Source of the DNA: Kushneria phosphatilytica
GTDB taxonomy: Bacteria > Pseudomonadota > Gammaproteobacteria > Pseudomonadales > Halomonadaceae
NCBI RefSeq assembly: GCF_008247605.1
Contig: NZ_CP043420.1
Coordinates: 2,542,001 to 2,606,000, forward strand
DNA: 64,000 nt
Direction: 5' to 3'
Part shown: piece by piece, positions 57,074-64,000 of the stretch
Numbering within the stretch: the stretch's first letter is position 1
Layout of the letters: every line of letters begins with the position of its first letter
Notes under the pieces: model-generated
Told to the model about the DNA's origin: nothing
The model's input: the letters and a program-made list of their open reading frames with translations, nothing else
Databases searched by the model: none
Position numbers and translations under genes: made by a program

Positions 57074-58819
57074 ATGTCTGATGCCACTGCCACGGTTACC
57101 CCGCTTTCCGAAGCCGAATTCATCGAACGGGCGCAGTGCGAGCTGGCCTTCGTTTACGGGGAGCGCAGCGAGGAGATTCTCAGACGTCTGCGCCAGCTTG
57201 TAAGCCGCCGGGAAGAAGAGATCGACTCACCGGCAAGACCGCTATGGACCGAACGCAGTCAGCTATTGATCACCTATGGCGACAGTATCCTCGAGGAGCG
57301 TGACACCCTGCCGCTGGCTGCACTGGAGCGGTTTTTACAGGAGCGTCTACCGAACACCTTCAGCGCGGTGCACATTCTGCCCTTCTTTCCGTGGAGCTCG
57401 GATGATGGCTTTGCCGTGATTCACTACGGCGAGGTTGATCCCAAACTGGGGGACTGGCCGCAGATCCGACGCGTGGCAGAAGGCCATAACCTGATGGTGG
57501 ACCTGGTCATCAACCATGTCTCCCGCGAATCGCTGTGGTTTGCCGACTATATTGCCGGCTCGCGCCCCGGCCGCGACTACTTCATCGAGCTGGACCCGAA
57601 TACCGATGTCTCCGGGGTTACTCGCCCTCGCAATACGCCGCTGCTGGTCCCGGTCTCGACCCGGCGCGGCACCCGCCATGTGTGGGCGACCTTCTCCGAG
57701 GATCAGATCGATCTCAACTACGCCAACCCGGACGTGTTGATCGAGATGGTCGGGGTAATGCTGCACTATCTCGGCCAGGGCGCCCGGTTGATCCGGCTCG
57801 ATGCCATCGCCTATCTCTGGAAGGAGCTCGGCACACGCTGCATCCATCTGCCTCAGACCCATGCCATCGTGCGACTGCTGCGCGCCATCATGGAGTATGT
57901 GGCCCCGGGCGCCCTGCTGATCACCGAGACCAATGTCCCTCATCACGAAAATCTGAGCTACTTCGGCGAGGGTGATGAAGCGCATGTCATCTATCAGTTC
58001 ACCCTGCCACCACTGCTGTTGCACACGCTCACCTCGGGCAACGCCGAAACGCTGACCGAATGGGCCGCCACCCTGCCCCCATTGTCCCCCGGCTGCACCT
58101 ATCTCAACTTTACCGCCAGCCATGATGGCGTTGGCGTACGAGCGCTGGAGGGGCTGCTGCCCGATCACGAAATCGGCGCCCTGCTGGAGCTGATGCAACG
58201 CTTCGGTGGGTTTGTCAGCATGAAAACCGACCCGGATGGCAACGACTCTCCCTATGAGATCAACATCTCCTGGTTCGACGCGCTCAAGGGCACCCGACGC
58301 GGGGCCGATCCCTGGCAGATCGCCCGCTTCATCTGCTCGCAGACCATCATGCTGGGGCTGCAGGGGATCCCGGCGGTCTACATCCACAGCCTGCTGGCAA
58401 CGCTCAACGATCATGAAGGCGTGACTCGCACCGGCCACTTGCGCGCCATCAACCGCAAGCGCTGGCAGCGTGCCCCTCTGGAGCAACTGCTGGAAGCCTA
58501 CAGCACACCGACTCGCATCGTCTTCGATGCGCTGATCGAACGGCTGCGGATACGCCGCGAGGAATCCTGCTTCCATCCGGACGCGCCACAGAAAGTGCTC
58601 GACCTGGGACCGCAGTTCTTCGCTTTCATTCGCGGCCCGCTCTCTGACGGACGACGCCTGCTGGCACTGCATAACGTCACCGACCAGCCACAGTCGGTAC
58701 ACCTGCCGGAAGCTTTTGGTCAGGAACAGTGGCGCGACATCATCGGCAATACATCGCTGGATGCGGACACGGTCGTGCTGGCGCCCTACCGCAGCGCCTG
58801 GCTGGTCAATGATGGGTAA
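57074..58819 (+). CDS. GH13 sucrose-phosphorylase-like enzyme, probably glucosylglycerate phosphorylase, 581 aa
   Basis: Glycoside hydrolase family 13, subfamily 18. The catalytic set is complete: nucleophile Asp243 (RLDAIAYLW), acid/base Glu285 (LITETNVPH) and transition-state Asp351 (ASHDGVG). Early HILPFFPWSSDDGF and DLVINHVS are typical of sucrose phosphorylase relatives. Because gpgS and a sugar-phosphoglycerate phosphatase lie next to it, the likely reaction is phosphorolysis of glucosylglycerate to glucose 1-phosphate and glycerate, as known for related enzymes including E. coli YcjM. Sucrose or glucosylglycerol are alternatives. Confidence 0.88.
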   Translation: MSDATATVTPLSEAEFIERAQCELAFVYGERSEEILRRLRQLVSRREEEIDSPARPLWTERSQLLITYGDSILEERDTLPLAALERFLQERLPNTFSAVHILPFFPWSSDDGFAVIHYGEVDPKLGDWPQIRRVAEGHNLMVDLVINHVSRESLWFADYIAGSRPGRDYFIELDPNTDVSGVTRPRNTPLLVPVSTRRGTRHVWATFSEDQIDLNYANPDVLIEMVGVMLHYLGQGARLIRLDAIAYLWKELGTRCIHLPQTHAIVRLLRAIMEYVAPGALLITETNVPHHENLSYFGEGDEAHVIYQFTLPPLLLHTLTSGNAETLTEWAATLPPLSPGCTYLNFTASHDGVGVRALEGLLPDHEIGALLELMQRFGGFVSMKTDPDGNDSPYEINISWFDALKGTRRGADPWQIARFICSQTIMLGLQGIPAVYIHSLLATLNDHEGVTRTGHLRAINRKRWQRAPLEQLLEAYSTPTRIVFDALIERLRIRREESCFHPDAPQKVLDLGPQFFAFIRGPLSDGRRLLALHNVTDQPQSVHLPEAFGQEQWRDIIGNTSLDADTVVLAPYRSAWLVNDG

Positions 58820-58880
58820 TTACCCATTCTGACGCCGCAGGGAGGACGCCCTCCAACCCGTAGGCGCGATGGATCAGTCC

Positions 58881-59205
58881 CGCCACGCGAACCGAACAGG
58901 CCTCCCGTAGGAGTGACTTCAGTCACGATGGTGTTTCGCGGCTGAAGCCGCTCCTACAACACCTGTTGATCTACCAAACACAGAGAGAACTCATTCGCCA
59001 TCGATCAACTCCCGCCACTCGAACCAAACAGGCCTCCCGTAGGAGCGACTTCAGTCGCGATGGTTTTCCGCGGCTGAAGCCGCTCCTACAACACCTGTTG
59101 GTTGACCGAACGCGGAGAGAAACTCATCCGCCATCAATCAGCTCCGGCCACGCGAACCAAACAGGCACTCCCGTAGGAGCGACTTCAGTCGCGATGATGT
59201 TCCGA
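58881..59205. repeat. tandem 132-133-bp repeat with REP-like palindromes, about 2.5 copies
   Basis: Units start at 58881, 59013 and 59146. Each carries GTAGGAGYGACTTCAGTCRCGAT followed, in the two full copies, by an inverted relative with the GGCTGAAGCC core and CTCCTAC end, then ACACCTGTTG and a unique spacer. The pair of opposed palindromes resembles a BIME. The block fills the 393-bp gap between the convergent phosphorylase and gpgS genes; no terminator other than these palindromes is visible. Confidence 0.88.
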
Positions 59206-59212
59206 TAAGCGC

Positions 59213-60433
59213 TCAGACTTCGCCCCGGTTATCCGCCTCGACCGCGTCGTACATGCGCTCGAGCATATCCGGGAATGCCGACTGTACCCGCCCCCAGCTG
59301 GGAATGAAGGGCTTGTCGCGTGGGCTTTCAAGAAAGGTTGTGCCCGCTTCCATGATGGTCTGGGCGAACAGCTCGACCGCCTGCTCTTCACTGTGCCGAT
59401 CAACGACCAGCCCATTCATCATGGCATCGTGGTAGTAGTTTTCGATCATATCGAGCGCAGTGCGGTAGTAGGTCGCCTTGAGGGTTCTGAAGCTCTCCTC
59501 GGAGAGCGTGACGCCCAGTGTTGCCAGTTTGCGGTAGAGCGCCTTGGCGATATCCAGACTCATGCGGTAGAGCCCATTGGTCGCATCGTCCGGCGACAGC
59601 GGCTGATGCTTGTGATCGTAATGATCAGCGATATCCACCTGGCAGAGCTGCTTGAAGGAGTGGTTGCGATACACCTCCGAAAGTACGCCGATTTCCAGCC
59701 CCCAGTCGCTGGGAATGCGAATGCCACCCAGCACATCGGTACGCATCGCAAACTCGCCGGAGAGCGGGTAGCGGTAGCTGTCGAGATAGTTGAGATACTC
59801 CAGCGGCCCGCAGATTTTCTTCAGCGCCCGCAGCATCGGCGTCACCATCAGCCGGCCAACCCTGCCGTTGAGCTTGCCGTCGGCAATCCGCGCGTAATAG
59901 CCCTTGCAGAACTGATAACTGAAATGAGGGTTGGCCACCGGATAAAGCAGCCGGGCCAGCAGGGTCCGGTTATAGGTGGTGATATCACAGTCATGCAGCG
60001 CCACCGCCTCGGTGCGCCCGGACGCCAGTACGTAGCCCGAGCAGAACCAGACATTGCGCCCTTTGCCCGCCTCCTGAGGGGCCAGCTCCTCGGCAGCCAG
60101 CTCGGCATCGAGCGCCTGTAGGCGCGGGCCATCATTCCAGAGGATGCGATGGCGCTGCGGCAGTCGGGAGAAAAAATCACGTGCTCGAAGAAACTGATCG
60201 CGATCCGCCCGATCCAGGCCGATCACCACTTCCGAGAGATAATCGACCTGCGAGATCTGGTCGATGATTTTCGTCAGCGCCGGACCTTCCAGCTCGGAAT
60301 ACAGTGACGGCAGTATCAGTCCCATCGGACGACGCTGACTGAAGCGCTTGAGATCCTGTTCCAGTGCCTCACAGGATCGGTCGGTCAGATTGTGAAAGTT
60401 GGTAATAACGCCATTCTGGTAGAAATCGCTCAT
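59213..60433 (-). CDS. gpgS: glucosyl-3-phosphoglycerate synthase, 406 aa
   Basis: GT81-type glycosyltransferase that joins NDP-glucose and 3-phosphoglycerate to glucosyl-3-phosphoglycerate. The metal-binding DCD lies at 148-150 in ALHDCDITTYN. Other typical parts are LILPSLYSELEG near 39-50 and SGEFAMRTDVLGGIRIPSDWGLEIG. The ATG at 60431-60433 has GGGAGG eight bases upstream; the longer frame is rejected. The product would be dephosphorylated by the phosphatase at 61147. Glucosylglycerate is a compatible solute, often made under salt stress with nitrogen limitation. Confidence 0.93.
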   Translation of the reverse strand: MSDFYQNGVITNFHNLTDRSCEALEQDLKRFSQRRPMGLILPSLYSELEGPALTKIIDQISQVDYLSEVVIGLDRADRDQFLRARDFFSRLPQRHRILWNDGPRLQALDAELAAEELAPQEAGKGRNVWFCSGYVLASGRTEAVALHDCDITTYNRTLLARLLYPVANPHFSYQFCKGYYARIADGKLNGRVGRLMVTPMLRALKKICGPLEYLNYLDSYRYPLSGEFAMRTDVLGGIRIPSDWGLEIGVLSEVYRNHSFKQLCQVDIADHYDHKHQPLSPDDATNGLYRMSLDIAKALYRKLATLGVTLSEESFRTLKATYYRTALDMIENYYHDAMMNGLVVDRHSEEQAVELFAQTIMEAGTTFLESPRDKPFIPSWGRVQSAFPDMLERMYDAVEADNRGEV

Positions 60434-60744
60434 ACCTGCCCTCCCTGAGCGGCCTGCAAAGCCCCGAAGGCGCTTTAACAGGCACCGGGTTGGGATGATG
60501 ACTCGCTCATCCCGGGATTTGTCGCCTTTGTTGTTGTCTTGCAACCTTCAGGGCAACCCTACACGCCTAGGCCTGCCGCCAAATCCGATCAACGAGGATC
60601 GGCCAGGACAATTCCCGCAGGCCCCTGGACCTTTGTAGGGTTTATGCCGCCGAACGGCAAGCAGGAATCACACACCAGGCAGTAGTCGAACCCGTTAAAA
60701 ACGTCCGGAAGTAGGTATGGGTGCGATCAGGGAGGGAAAAGCAA
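60434..60744 (-). other. upstream region of gpgS
   Basis: No gene is supported in these 310 bases. They should contain the gpgS promoter and leader if gpgS is not read through from the phosphatase gene. I see no clear promoter boxes. Confidence 0.4.
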
Positions 60745-61115
60745 TCGCGGCTGAAGCCGCGCCTACGCCTGATAATCCAACGGGTTTGGTAGGAGCGACT
60801 TCAGTCGCGATAGGGTCGACACTCAACAGGTCGTTTGGAAAACAGCAAGCTTCCCTGTTAAGTGCAAATGCTGATGCGATTATCTTTTCGCGGCTGAAAC
60901 CGCGCCTACACCTGGCAATCCAACGGGTTTTGTAGGAGCGACTTCAGTCGCGATAGGTTTGAAACCCAACAGGTCAGCCGGCAAGCAGCAAGCTTCCCTG
61001 TAAGTACAAATGCTGATGCGATTATCTTTTCGCGGCTGAAGCCGCGCCTACACCTGGCAATCCAACGGGTTTTGTAGGAGCGACTTCAGTCGCGATAGTT
61101 TGAAACCCAACAGGT
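60745..61115. repeat. tandem 142-143-bp repeat with REP-like palindromes, three copies
   Basis: Three units begin at 60745, 60888 and 61030 with TCGCGGCTGAARCCGCGCC. About 24 bases later each has the opposed palindrome GTAGGAGCGACTTCAGTCGCGATA, then CAACAGGTC and a spacer containing AAGCTTCCCTGT. Copies 2 and 3 are nearly identical, showing recent duplication. The block lies between the phosphatase gene and gpgS, which are on the same strand. It uses the same palindrome pair as the 58.9-kb block, but a different spacer. Confidence 0.9.
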
Positions 61116-61146
61116 CACCCGGAAAACAGTGAACGTTACTACCTGC

Positions 61147-61968
61147 TCAACTAGCACTGATCCAGTGCTCCAGCCCCTCGACCCACCCGTGTGGGCCATG
61201 CTCATGGGTACGATAGGTCCGCGCCTCGTCACGCACCTCAATGGGCTGATCATGCTTGCCGCGAATGATGACGGCTGCATCGACTGTATCGAACATGGAA
61301 ACATCATTGGGGCCATCGCCCAGCGCAATACTGGACACGCTGGTTCCCAGGCGCTGCTCAAGGCGACTGATCAGCCAGCCACAGGCACGACCCTTGCTAC
61401 AGGTTTCACCCATGACGTGATGAAAGCGGCCACCGCGGGTCAGCTCCAGCCCCGCCCCAATCAGTTCGAGTCGGAAGTGGTCCAGGGCAGTCTCACTATC
61501 CCGCCAGATCAGCGGTTCAGAGGCTTCACGCTGGCATGCTCGCCGGGCGCTCGGCTCATCAAGCCCCGTCAGCGTCATTACTTCCTGATGGGTCATGTCG
61601 GCAAACCCGCGAAAGCGCAGTGACTCTGTCTCCCGGATCGCTTCCAGTACTGTCAGGATACGAGAGCGTGAGGCGCCCAGCACCACACGGGCCCAGCCGT
61701 CTACATCGACATCTTCATTGATGACCCAACTCTCGGGGAGATAGACACACCCACCGTTTTCCGTCACGAAAGGCGCATCCAACCCCAGCTCATGATAAAG
61801 CGGCAACACTTCAGCCGCCGTCTTGCTGGTATTGAGAATGACCGGTACGTCAGCCGCCTTCAGGCGTGCCAGCCATTCAATGGCCGGGGAATGGTCATAG
61901 GTGTCGTGATCAAGTAGCGACCCATCAAGGTCGGTAAAGATCAGCAGCGGCTGGGCGAGCGAGAACAT
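61147..61968 (-). CDS. mannosyl/glucosyl-3-phosphoglycerate phosphatase (HAD-IIB), 273 aa
   Basis: HAD phosphatase with motif I FTDLDGSLLD (nucleophile Asp13, acid Asp15), motif II LNTSKTAAE and motif IV ALGDGPNDVSM, in the mannosyl-3-phosphoglycerate phosphatase family. Given gpgS nearby, it should convert glucosyl-3-phosphoglycerate to glucosylglycerate. The ATG at 61966-61968 is preferred over an upstream start 22 codons earlier because AGGA lies nine bases before it and motif I is then near the N-terminus. It is separated from gpgS by a repeat block. Confidence 0.9.
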   Translation of the reverse strand: MFSLAQPLLIFTDLDGSLLDHDTYDHSPAIEWLARLKAADVPVILNTSKTAAEVLPLYHELGLDAPFVTENGGCVYLPESWVINEDVDVDGWARVVLGASRSRILTVLEAIRETESLRFRGFADMTHQEVMTLTGLDEPSARRACQREASEPLIWRDSETALDHFRLELIGAGLELTRGGRFHHVMGETCSKGRACGWLISRLEQRLGTSVSSIALGDGPNDVSMFDTVDAAVIIRGKHDQPIEVRDEARTYRTHEHGPHGWVEGLEHWISAS

Positions 61969-62256
61969 GCCGAAAGATCCTGATAAAGAGGAACACTTAA
62001 TATTATTTTTATCGGCCAGCCTCTGAAAAACCATAGGTAAAAACTGTTAATCAGACACAAAAAAGGATGAAATAAGGTTCACCTAATTTAAATAATCATT
62101 CAACTCCCCGGCCAATAGCACTTCACTTGAAGCACCACCGGTATCCGGTCATCCAGGCCTGCCATTTTCTCTCGGCGCCAGCGCGCCGGGAGAGATTCAG
62201 CTCGCCATGACGAGGCCTGATAAACCTGCCAGCCGCGGGCCATCAGCCATGGCGAA
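61969..62256. other. gap upstream of the phosphatase gene
   Basis: AT-rich immediately upstream of the phosphatase (61980-62100), consistent with a promoter. No gene is supported. The open frame at 62100-62315 on the minus strand runs through the terminator at 62257-62289 and is not accepted. Confidence 0.45.
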
Positions 62257-62289
62257 ACAGAAAACAGTTCACCCATTTCGGATGAACTG
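62257..62289 (-). terminator. terminator of the first tiny CQPG gene
   Basis: A 10-bp stem (CAGTTCATCC with GGGTGAACTG, one G-U pair) and a 5-base loop are followed on the minus strand by TTTTCTGTTTC. It begins about 10 bases after the stop at 62300. Confidence 0.85.
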
Positions 62290-62299
62290 CCAAGAACGC

Positions 62300-62425
62300 T
62301 TACCCCGGCTGACACATGGATGGGGGCGAGGAATGATCGGAATCGTGATCGCCACCACTGGTAATAATGGCAACGCCACCGCCGATCAACAAATACACCA
62401 ATATAGCGACTCCGATTCTAGCCAT
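62300..62425 (-). CDS. tiny membrane/secreted protein with CQPG C-terminus, 41 aa
   Basis: No known family. The peptide has an Arg-containing start (MARIG), a hydrophobic segment at about 5-21 (VAILVYLLIGGGVAIIT), an Asp/His/Ser-rich stretch and a C-terminal MCQPG with its only cysteine. The ATG at 62423-62425 has AGGGA five bases upstream, and a terminator follows the stop. It is a clear paralogue of the 40-aa product at 63080 (shared RIG, LV.LL.GGGVA, CQPG), and the 55 bases upstream are also conserved. Such a small single-gene unit could encode a membrane-inserted or exported peptide. Confidence 0.8.
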   Translation of the reverse strand: MARIGVAILVYLLIGGGVAIITSGGDHDSDHSSPPSMCQPG

Positions 62426-63021
62426 AGTGTTCCCTGCAATGTGTCTCGTTGTTTCGAACAATTGCAGAGTCATACAAAACAAAAAAACAGGTTGTGCCAC
62501 TTTGATTAATAATCGAAAAAACAGTAAAAAACCATTAATTATCGAATGCCAGTTTACTTCATTGATTAATATTAAATAGCCAGCCAGGCTTCATTCTAAA
62601 GATGATCAACAACAACCCTGGCATGACTTCAGGGACGGCGCATCCGGCATATTTCCGAATAGATAATCGGAAATAAAAGCCGTCATTCTTTTGGCGTTAA
62701 TGATCTTTCTCAATCACACTCTGATATGCAAAAACCACCTCCCCCTTTCAGGAAGTTTCTGCACACTTTCTTACACCTGTCTTTCCGGGGACTGTCAGTC
62801 ATACTACCGACAGTACGCCGTCACCGTTCGCTTGATGAGCGCAACGGCATGATTCATCAAAGGGCGCAGTCTTTCATGGGTGGTTTCGGAGGGTAGAGTC
62901 GGAGTTGGCGATACGATAGAAAGATGAGAAATCCTATCGCAACACTCAGGGGCATTGAAAAGACGGGTGCTTTACTGCGGATCACTACGTGGCAAGTTCT
63001 GGAAAAGCGACTGTCAGAAAT
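62426..63021. other. AT-rich gap between the two tiny genes
   Basis: About 55 bases next to the 62425 start (to about 62480) resemble the region upstream of the second tiny gene and probably hold its promoter (shared TTTTGTA on the minus strand at 62473-62479). The rest is AT-rich and shows no gene I can support. Confidence 0.5.
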
Positions 63022-63050
63022 AAAAAAACGGCACCCCATCGGGTGCCGTT
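63022..63050 (-). terminator. terminator of the second tiny CQPG gene
   Basis: A perfect 10-bp stem (AACGGCACCC with complement) and a CATC loop are followed on the minus strand by a T7 run; it begins about 30 bases past the stop at 63080. Confidence 0.92.
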
Positions 63051-63079
63051 ATATCGAGCTGATGCCAGGTCGGAAAAGA

Positions 63080-63202
63080 TCAGCCAGGCTGACAGATTTC
63101 CGTATTGTTCGAATCAAAATCGAAAGCATCACCATCCGTGGCCGCGGCAACGCCTCCTCCGGTCAGAAGAAGCACCAGCGCGCTAATTCCAATCCTGTAC
63201 AT
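63080..63202 (-). CDS. tiny membrane/secreted protein with CQPG C-terminus, 40 aa
   Basis: Paralogue of the gene at 62300. It starts MYRIGISALVLLLTGGGVAAAT, a hydrophobic segment that may be a signal peptide or anchor (possible cleavage after VAA), then an acidic stretch DGDAFDFDSNN and the C-terminus ICQPG. The ATG at 63200-63202 has a good AGGGAG five bases upstream. The frame is open 46 codons further, but that extension is not conserved in the paralogue. With the conserved leader and strong terminator this is a real, separately transcribed small gene of unknown function. Confidence 0.83.
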   Translation of the reverse strand: MYRIGISALVLLLTGGGVAAATDGDAFDFDSNNTEICQPG

Positions 63203-63578
63203 GGAATCTCCCTGCGTTGCGTCAAGTTTGATTGAACGCTTACAGGGTCTTACAAAAACTAAACACTCACTATGCCGTTTTGAGCGAAGTTCACAAAATT
63301 GGTCATAAGGGATCAATGGTGTTTCAATTAACCATACCAATTATAAAACTATAAAATGATCAAAAACCCATTCTTTACTTTCCTGTAAACCAAACCAATG
63401 ACTCACTAGAGACTAAAACAAAAACCCAAAACAGCACTTAAAAAACAACACCATCGTCACCATAAATAACGCGATTCTCATCATGCATTTTGACTCATCT
63501 GCCATACGAAAGAACCAGACCCGTAATGACCTCATCGGCACAGCCATCTGGTAACTCTAATTAACACAATATTTTCAA
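63203..63578. other. AT-rich non-coding region
   Basis: The first 55 bases upstream of the tiny gene match the leader of its paralogue (shared TTTTGTA at 63251-63257 on the minus strand). The remaining 320 bases are AT-rich with no supported gene or terminator. This is the lowest-GC part of the window and may mark the edge of an acquired segment. Confidence 0.5.
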
Positions 63579-64000
63579 TCACTTAAGCCATTCCGCACCA
63601 GCACTCCACCCCGCCAGCAGCCACAAATTCAACGCGATAAGGGCAAGCACCATCAACCAGCGCCAGACAACAGGAATACGCATCAGGCCATCATGAACCG
63701 CCAGCAGCATAAACGGAATGCCCACAAGATAGCGTGGCAGTGACTCCAGCCCGGTCGCCAGAGGGATCAAAAGCATCACGCTGGCAGCCACACCCTCTGC
63801 CACACGGCCGCGATGCAATAACCACAGCGCCAGCAGCAGACCCACCACACCAGCCGATACTTCATACAATGCAACACGGCCGCCCTGCTGCCCCGGATGC
63901 TCGATGCCGTTGCGAAAGCCCCCCAGCAGAGTCTCTATTGGCCATTGCAGGGTGCGCCCCCAGGCCGCCTGCACATGCAGGAACGCCAGTGGATCACCCA
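63579..64000 (-). CDS. C-terminal part of a PIG-V-like membrane mannosyltransferase (cut by window end)
   Basis: The frame is open to the end of the window, so only the last 140 or so residues are seen. The segment begins GDPLAFLHVQAAWGR, a motif typical of PIG-V/GPI-mannosyltransferase-like multipass glycosyltransferases. At least three membrane helices rich in Leu and Ala follow, with SLPRYLVGIPFMLLAV and a final WLLAGW helix. These use polyprenyl-linked sugars in envelope glycosylation. The acceptor is unknown. A GTG at 63972-63974 is not the true start. Confidence 0.78.
   Translation of the reverse strand, partial: GDPLAFLHVQAAWGRTLQWPIETLLGGFRNGIEHPGQQGGRVALYEVSAGVVGLLLALWLLHRGRVAEGVAASVMLLIPLATGLESLPRYLVGIPFMLLAVHDGLMRIPVVWRWLMVLALIALNLWLLAGWSAGAEWLK

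Noticed and set aside
60717..60935. 72-aa plus-strand open frame
   Set aside because: Lies within the tandem REP-type block; coding appearance comes from the repeats.
58881..61115. Possible CRISPR array
   Set aside because: The repeated units are 132-143 bp and palindrome pairs, with similar rather than unique spacers; no cas genes are present.
62100..62315. 71-aa minus-strand open frame downstream of the first tiny gene
   Set aside because: It runs straight through the terminator hairpin at 62257-62289, has only a GTG start inside the tiny gene and no Shine-Dalgarno.
62207..62509. 100-aa plus-strand open frame across the first tiny gene
   Set aside because: It is antisense to the tiny gene and its terminator, and the paralogous region at 63.1 kb does not preserve an equivalent plus-strand protein.
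62857..63039. 60-aa minus-strand open frame after the second tiny gene
   Set aside because: It begins within the terminator stem at 63022-63050 and has no ribosome binding site.

Overview
The window looks like chromosomal DNA of a moderately halophilic gammaproteobacterium, most likely Halomonadaceae (Halomonas/Kushneria-like; genus not resolved). The reasons are the high-GC coding sequence with E. coli-like operon orders (yrfG-hslR-hslO-pckA with nudE divergent; rppH-ptsP-lgt-thyA-folA; nrdR-ribD-ribBA-ribH-nusB-thiL-pgpA) and osmolyte functions (carnitine uptake and catabolism, glucosylglycerate metabolism). No rRNA, tRNA, CRISPR array, prophage or insertion sequence was recognised.

Layout. 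1-8.3 kb: an acidic hypothetical protein, REP-like repeats, an ackA-xfp phosphoketolase operon, a small divergent gene, and an AaeXAB-type efflux operon (DUF1656, HlyD, FUSC). 8.5-9.7 kb: an outer-membrane porin with a long upstream region holding a perfect palindrome. 10-16.8 kb: a minus-strand housekeeping run, rppH, ptsP, a TauE-type permease, lgt, thyA, folA and a ProQ/FinO-domain protein. 17-28.9 kb: a HAD-IB hydrolase, a malate:quinone-oxidoreductase-like flavoprotein, dsbB, gshA, tex, pckA, hslO, hslR, yrfG and nudE. 28.9-30.2 kb: two secreted proteins built from the same short GRQGHS repeat. 30.3-32.7 kb: an SDR dehydrogenase and a one-chain dihydroxyacetone kinase. 32.9-38 kb: an Anbu locus (ATP-grasp, alpha-E, transglutaminase, Anbu protease) with a 2-hydroxyacid dehydrogenase inserted in the opposite direction. 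38-47.6 kb: lon, a DUF945 protein and the riboflavin/thiamin/nusB cluster without riboflavin synthase. 47.9-48.6 kb: two small stress-type membrane proteins. 48.8-53.2 kb: a carnitine cluster (caiX, cdhR, cdhB, cdhA, cdhC). 53.5-56.8 kb: a stand-alone EF-G and terC behind a yybP-ykoY (Mn2+) riboswitch. 57-62 kb: glucosylglycerate genes (GH13 phosphorylase, gpgS, phosphatase) separated by tandem REP-type blocks. 62-64 kb: AT-richer, mostly non-coding DNA holding two duplicated 40-41-codon genes, each with its own ribosome binding site and terminator, then the C-terminal part of a PIG-V-like mannosyltransferase cut by the window end.

How the genes work together. Three small pathways are nearly complete here: L-carnitine to glycine betaine (capture by CaiX, oxidation by CdhA, cleavage by CdhC, thioester release by CdhB, control by CdhR); synthesis and phosphorolysis of glucosylglycerate; and phosphoketolase plus acetate kinase giving ATP and acetate. 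The Anbu locus fits a predicted but poorly characterised peptide-ligation and proteolysis system. The least explained items are the tiny duplicated genes at 62.3-63.2 kb and the GRQGHS-repeat proteins. The terC leader has an unusually readable riboswitch expression platform.
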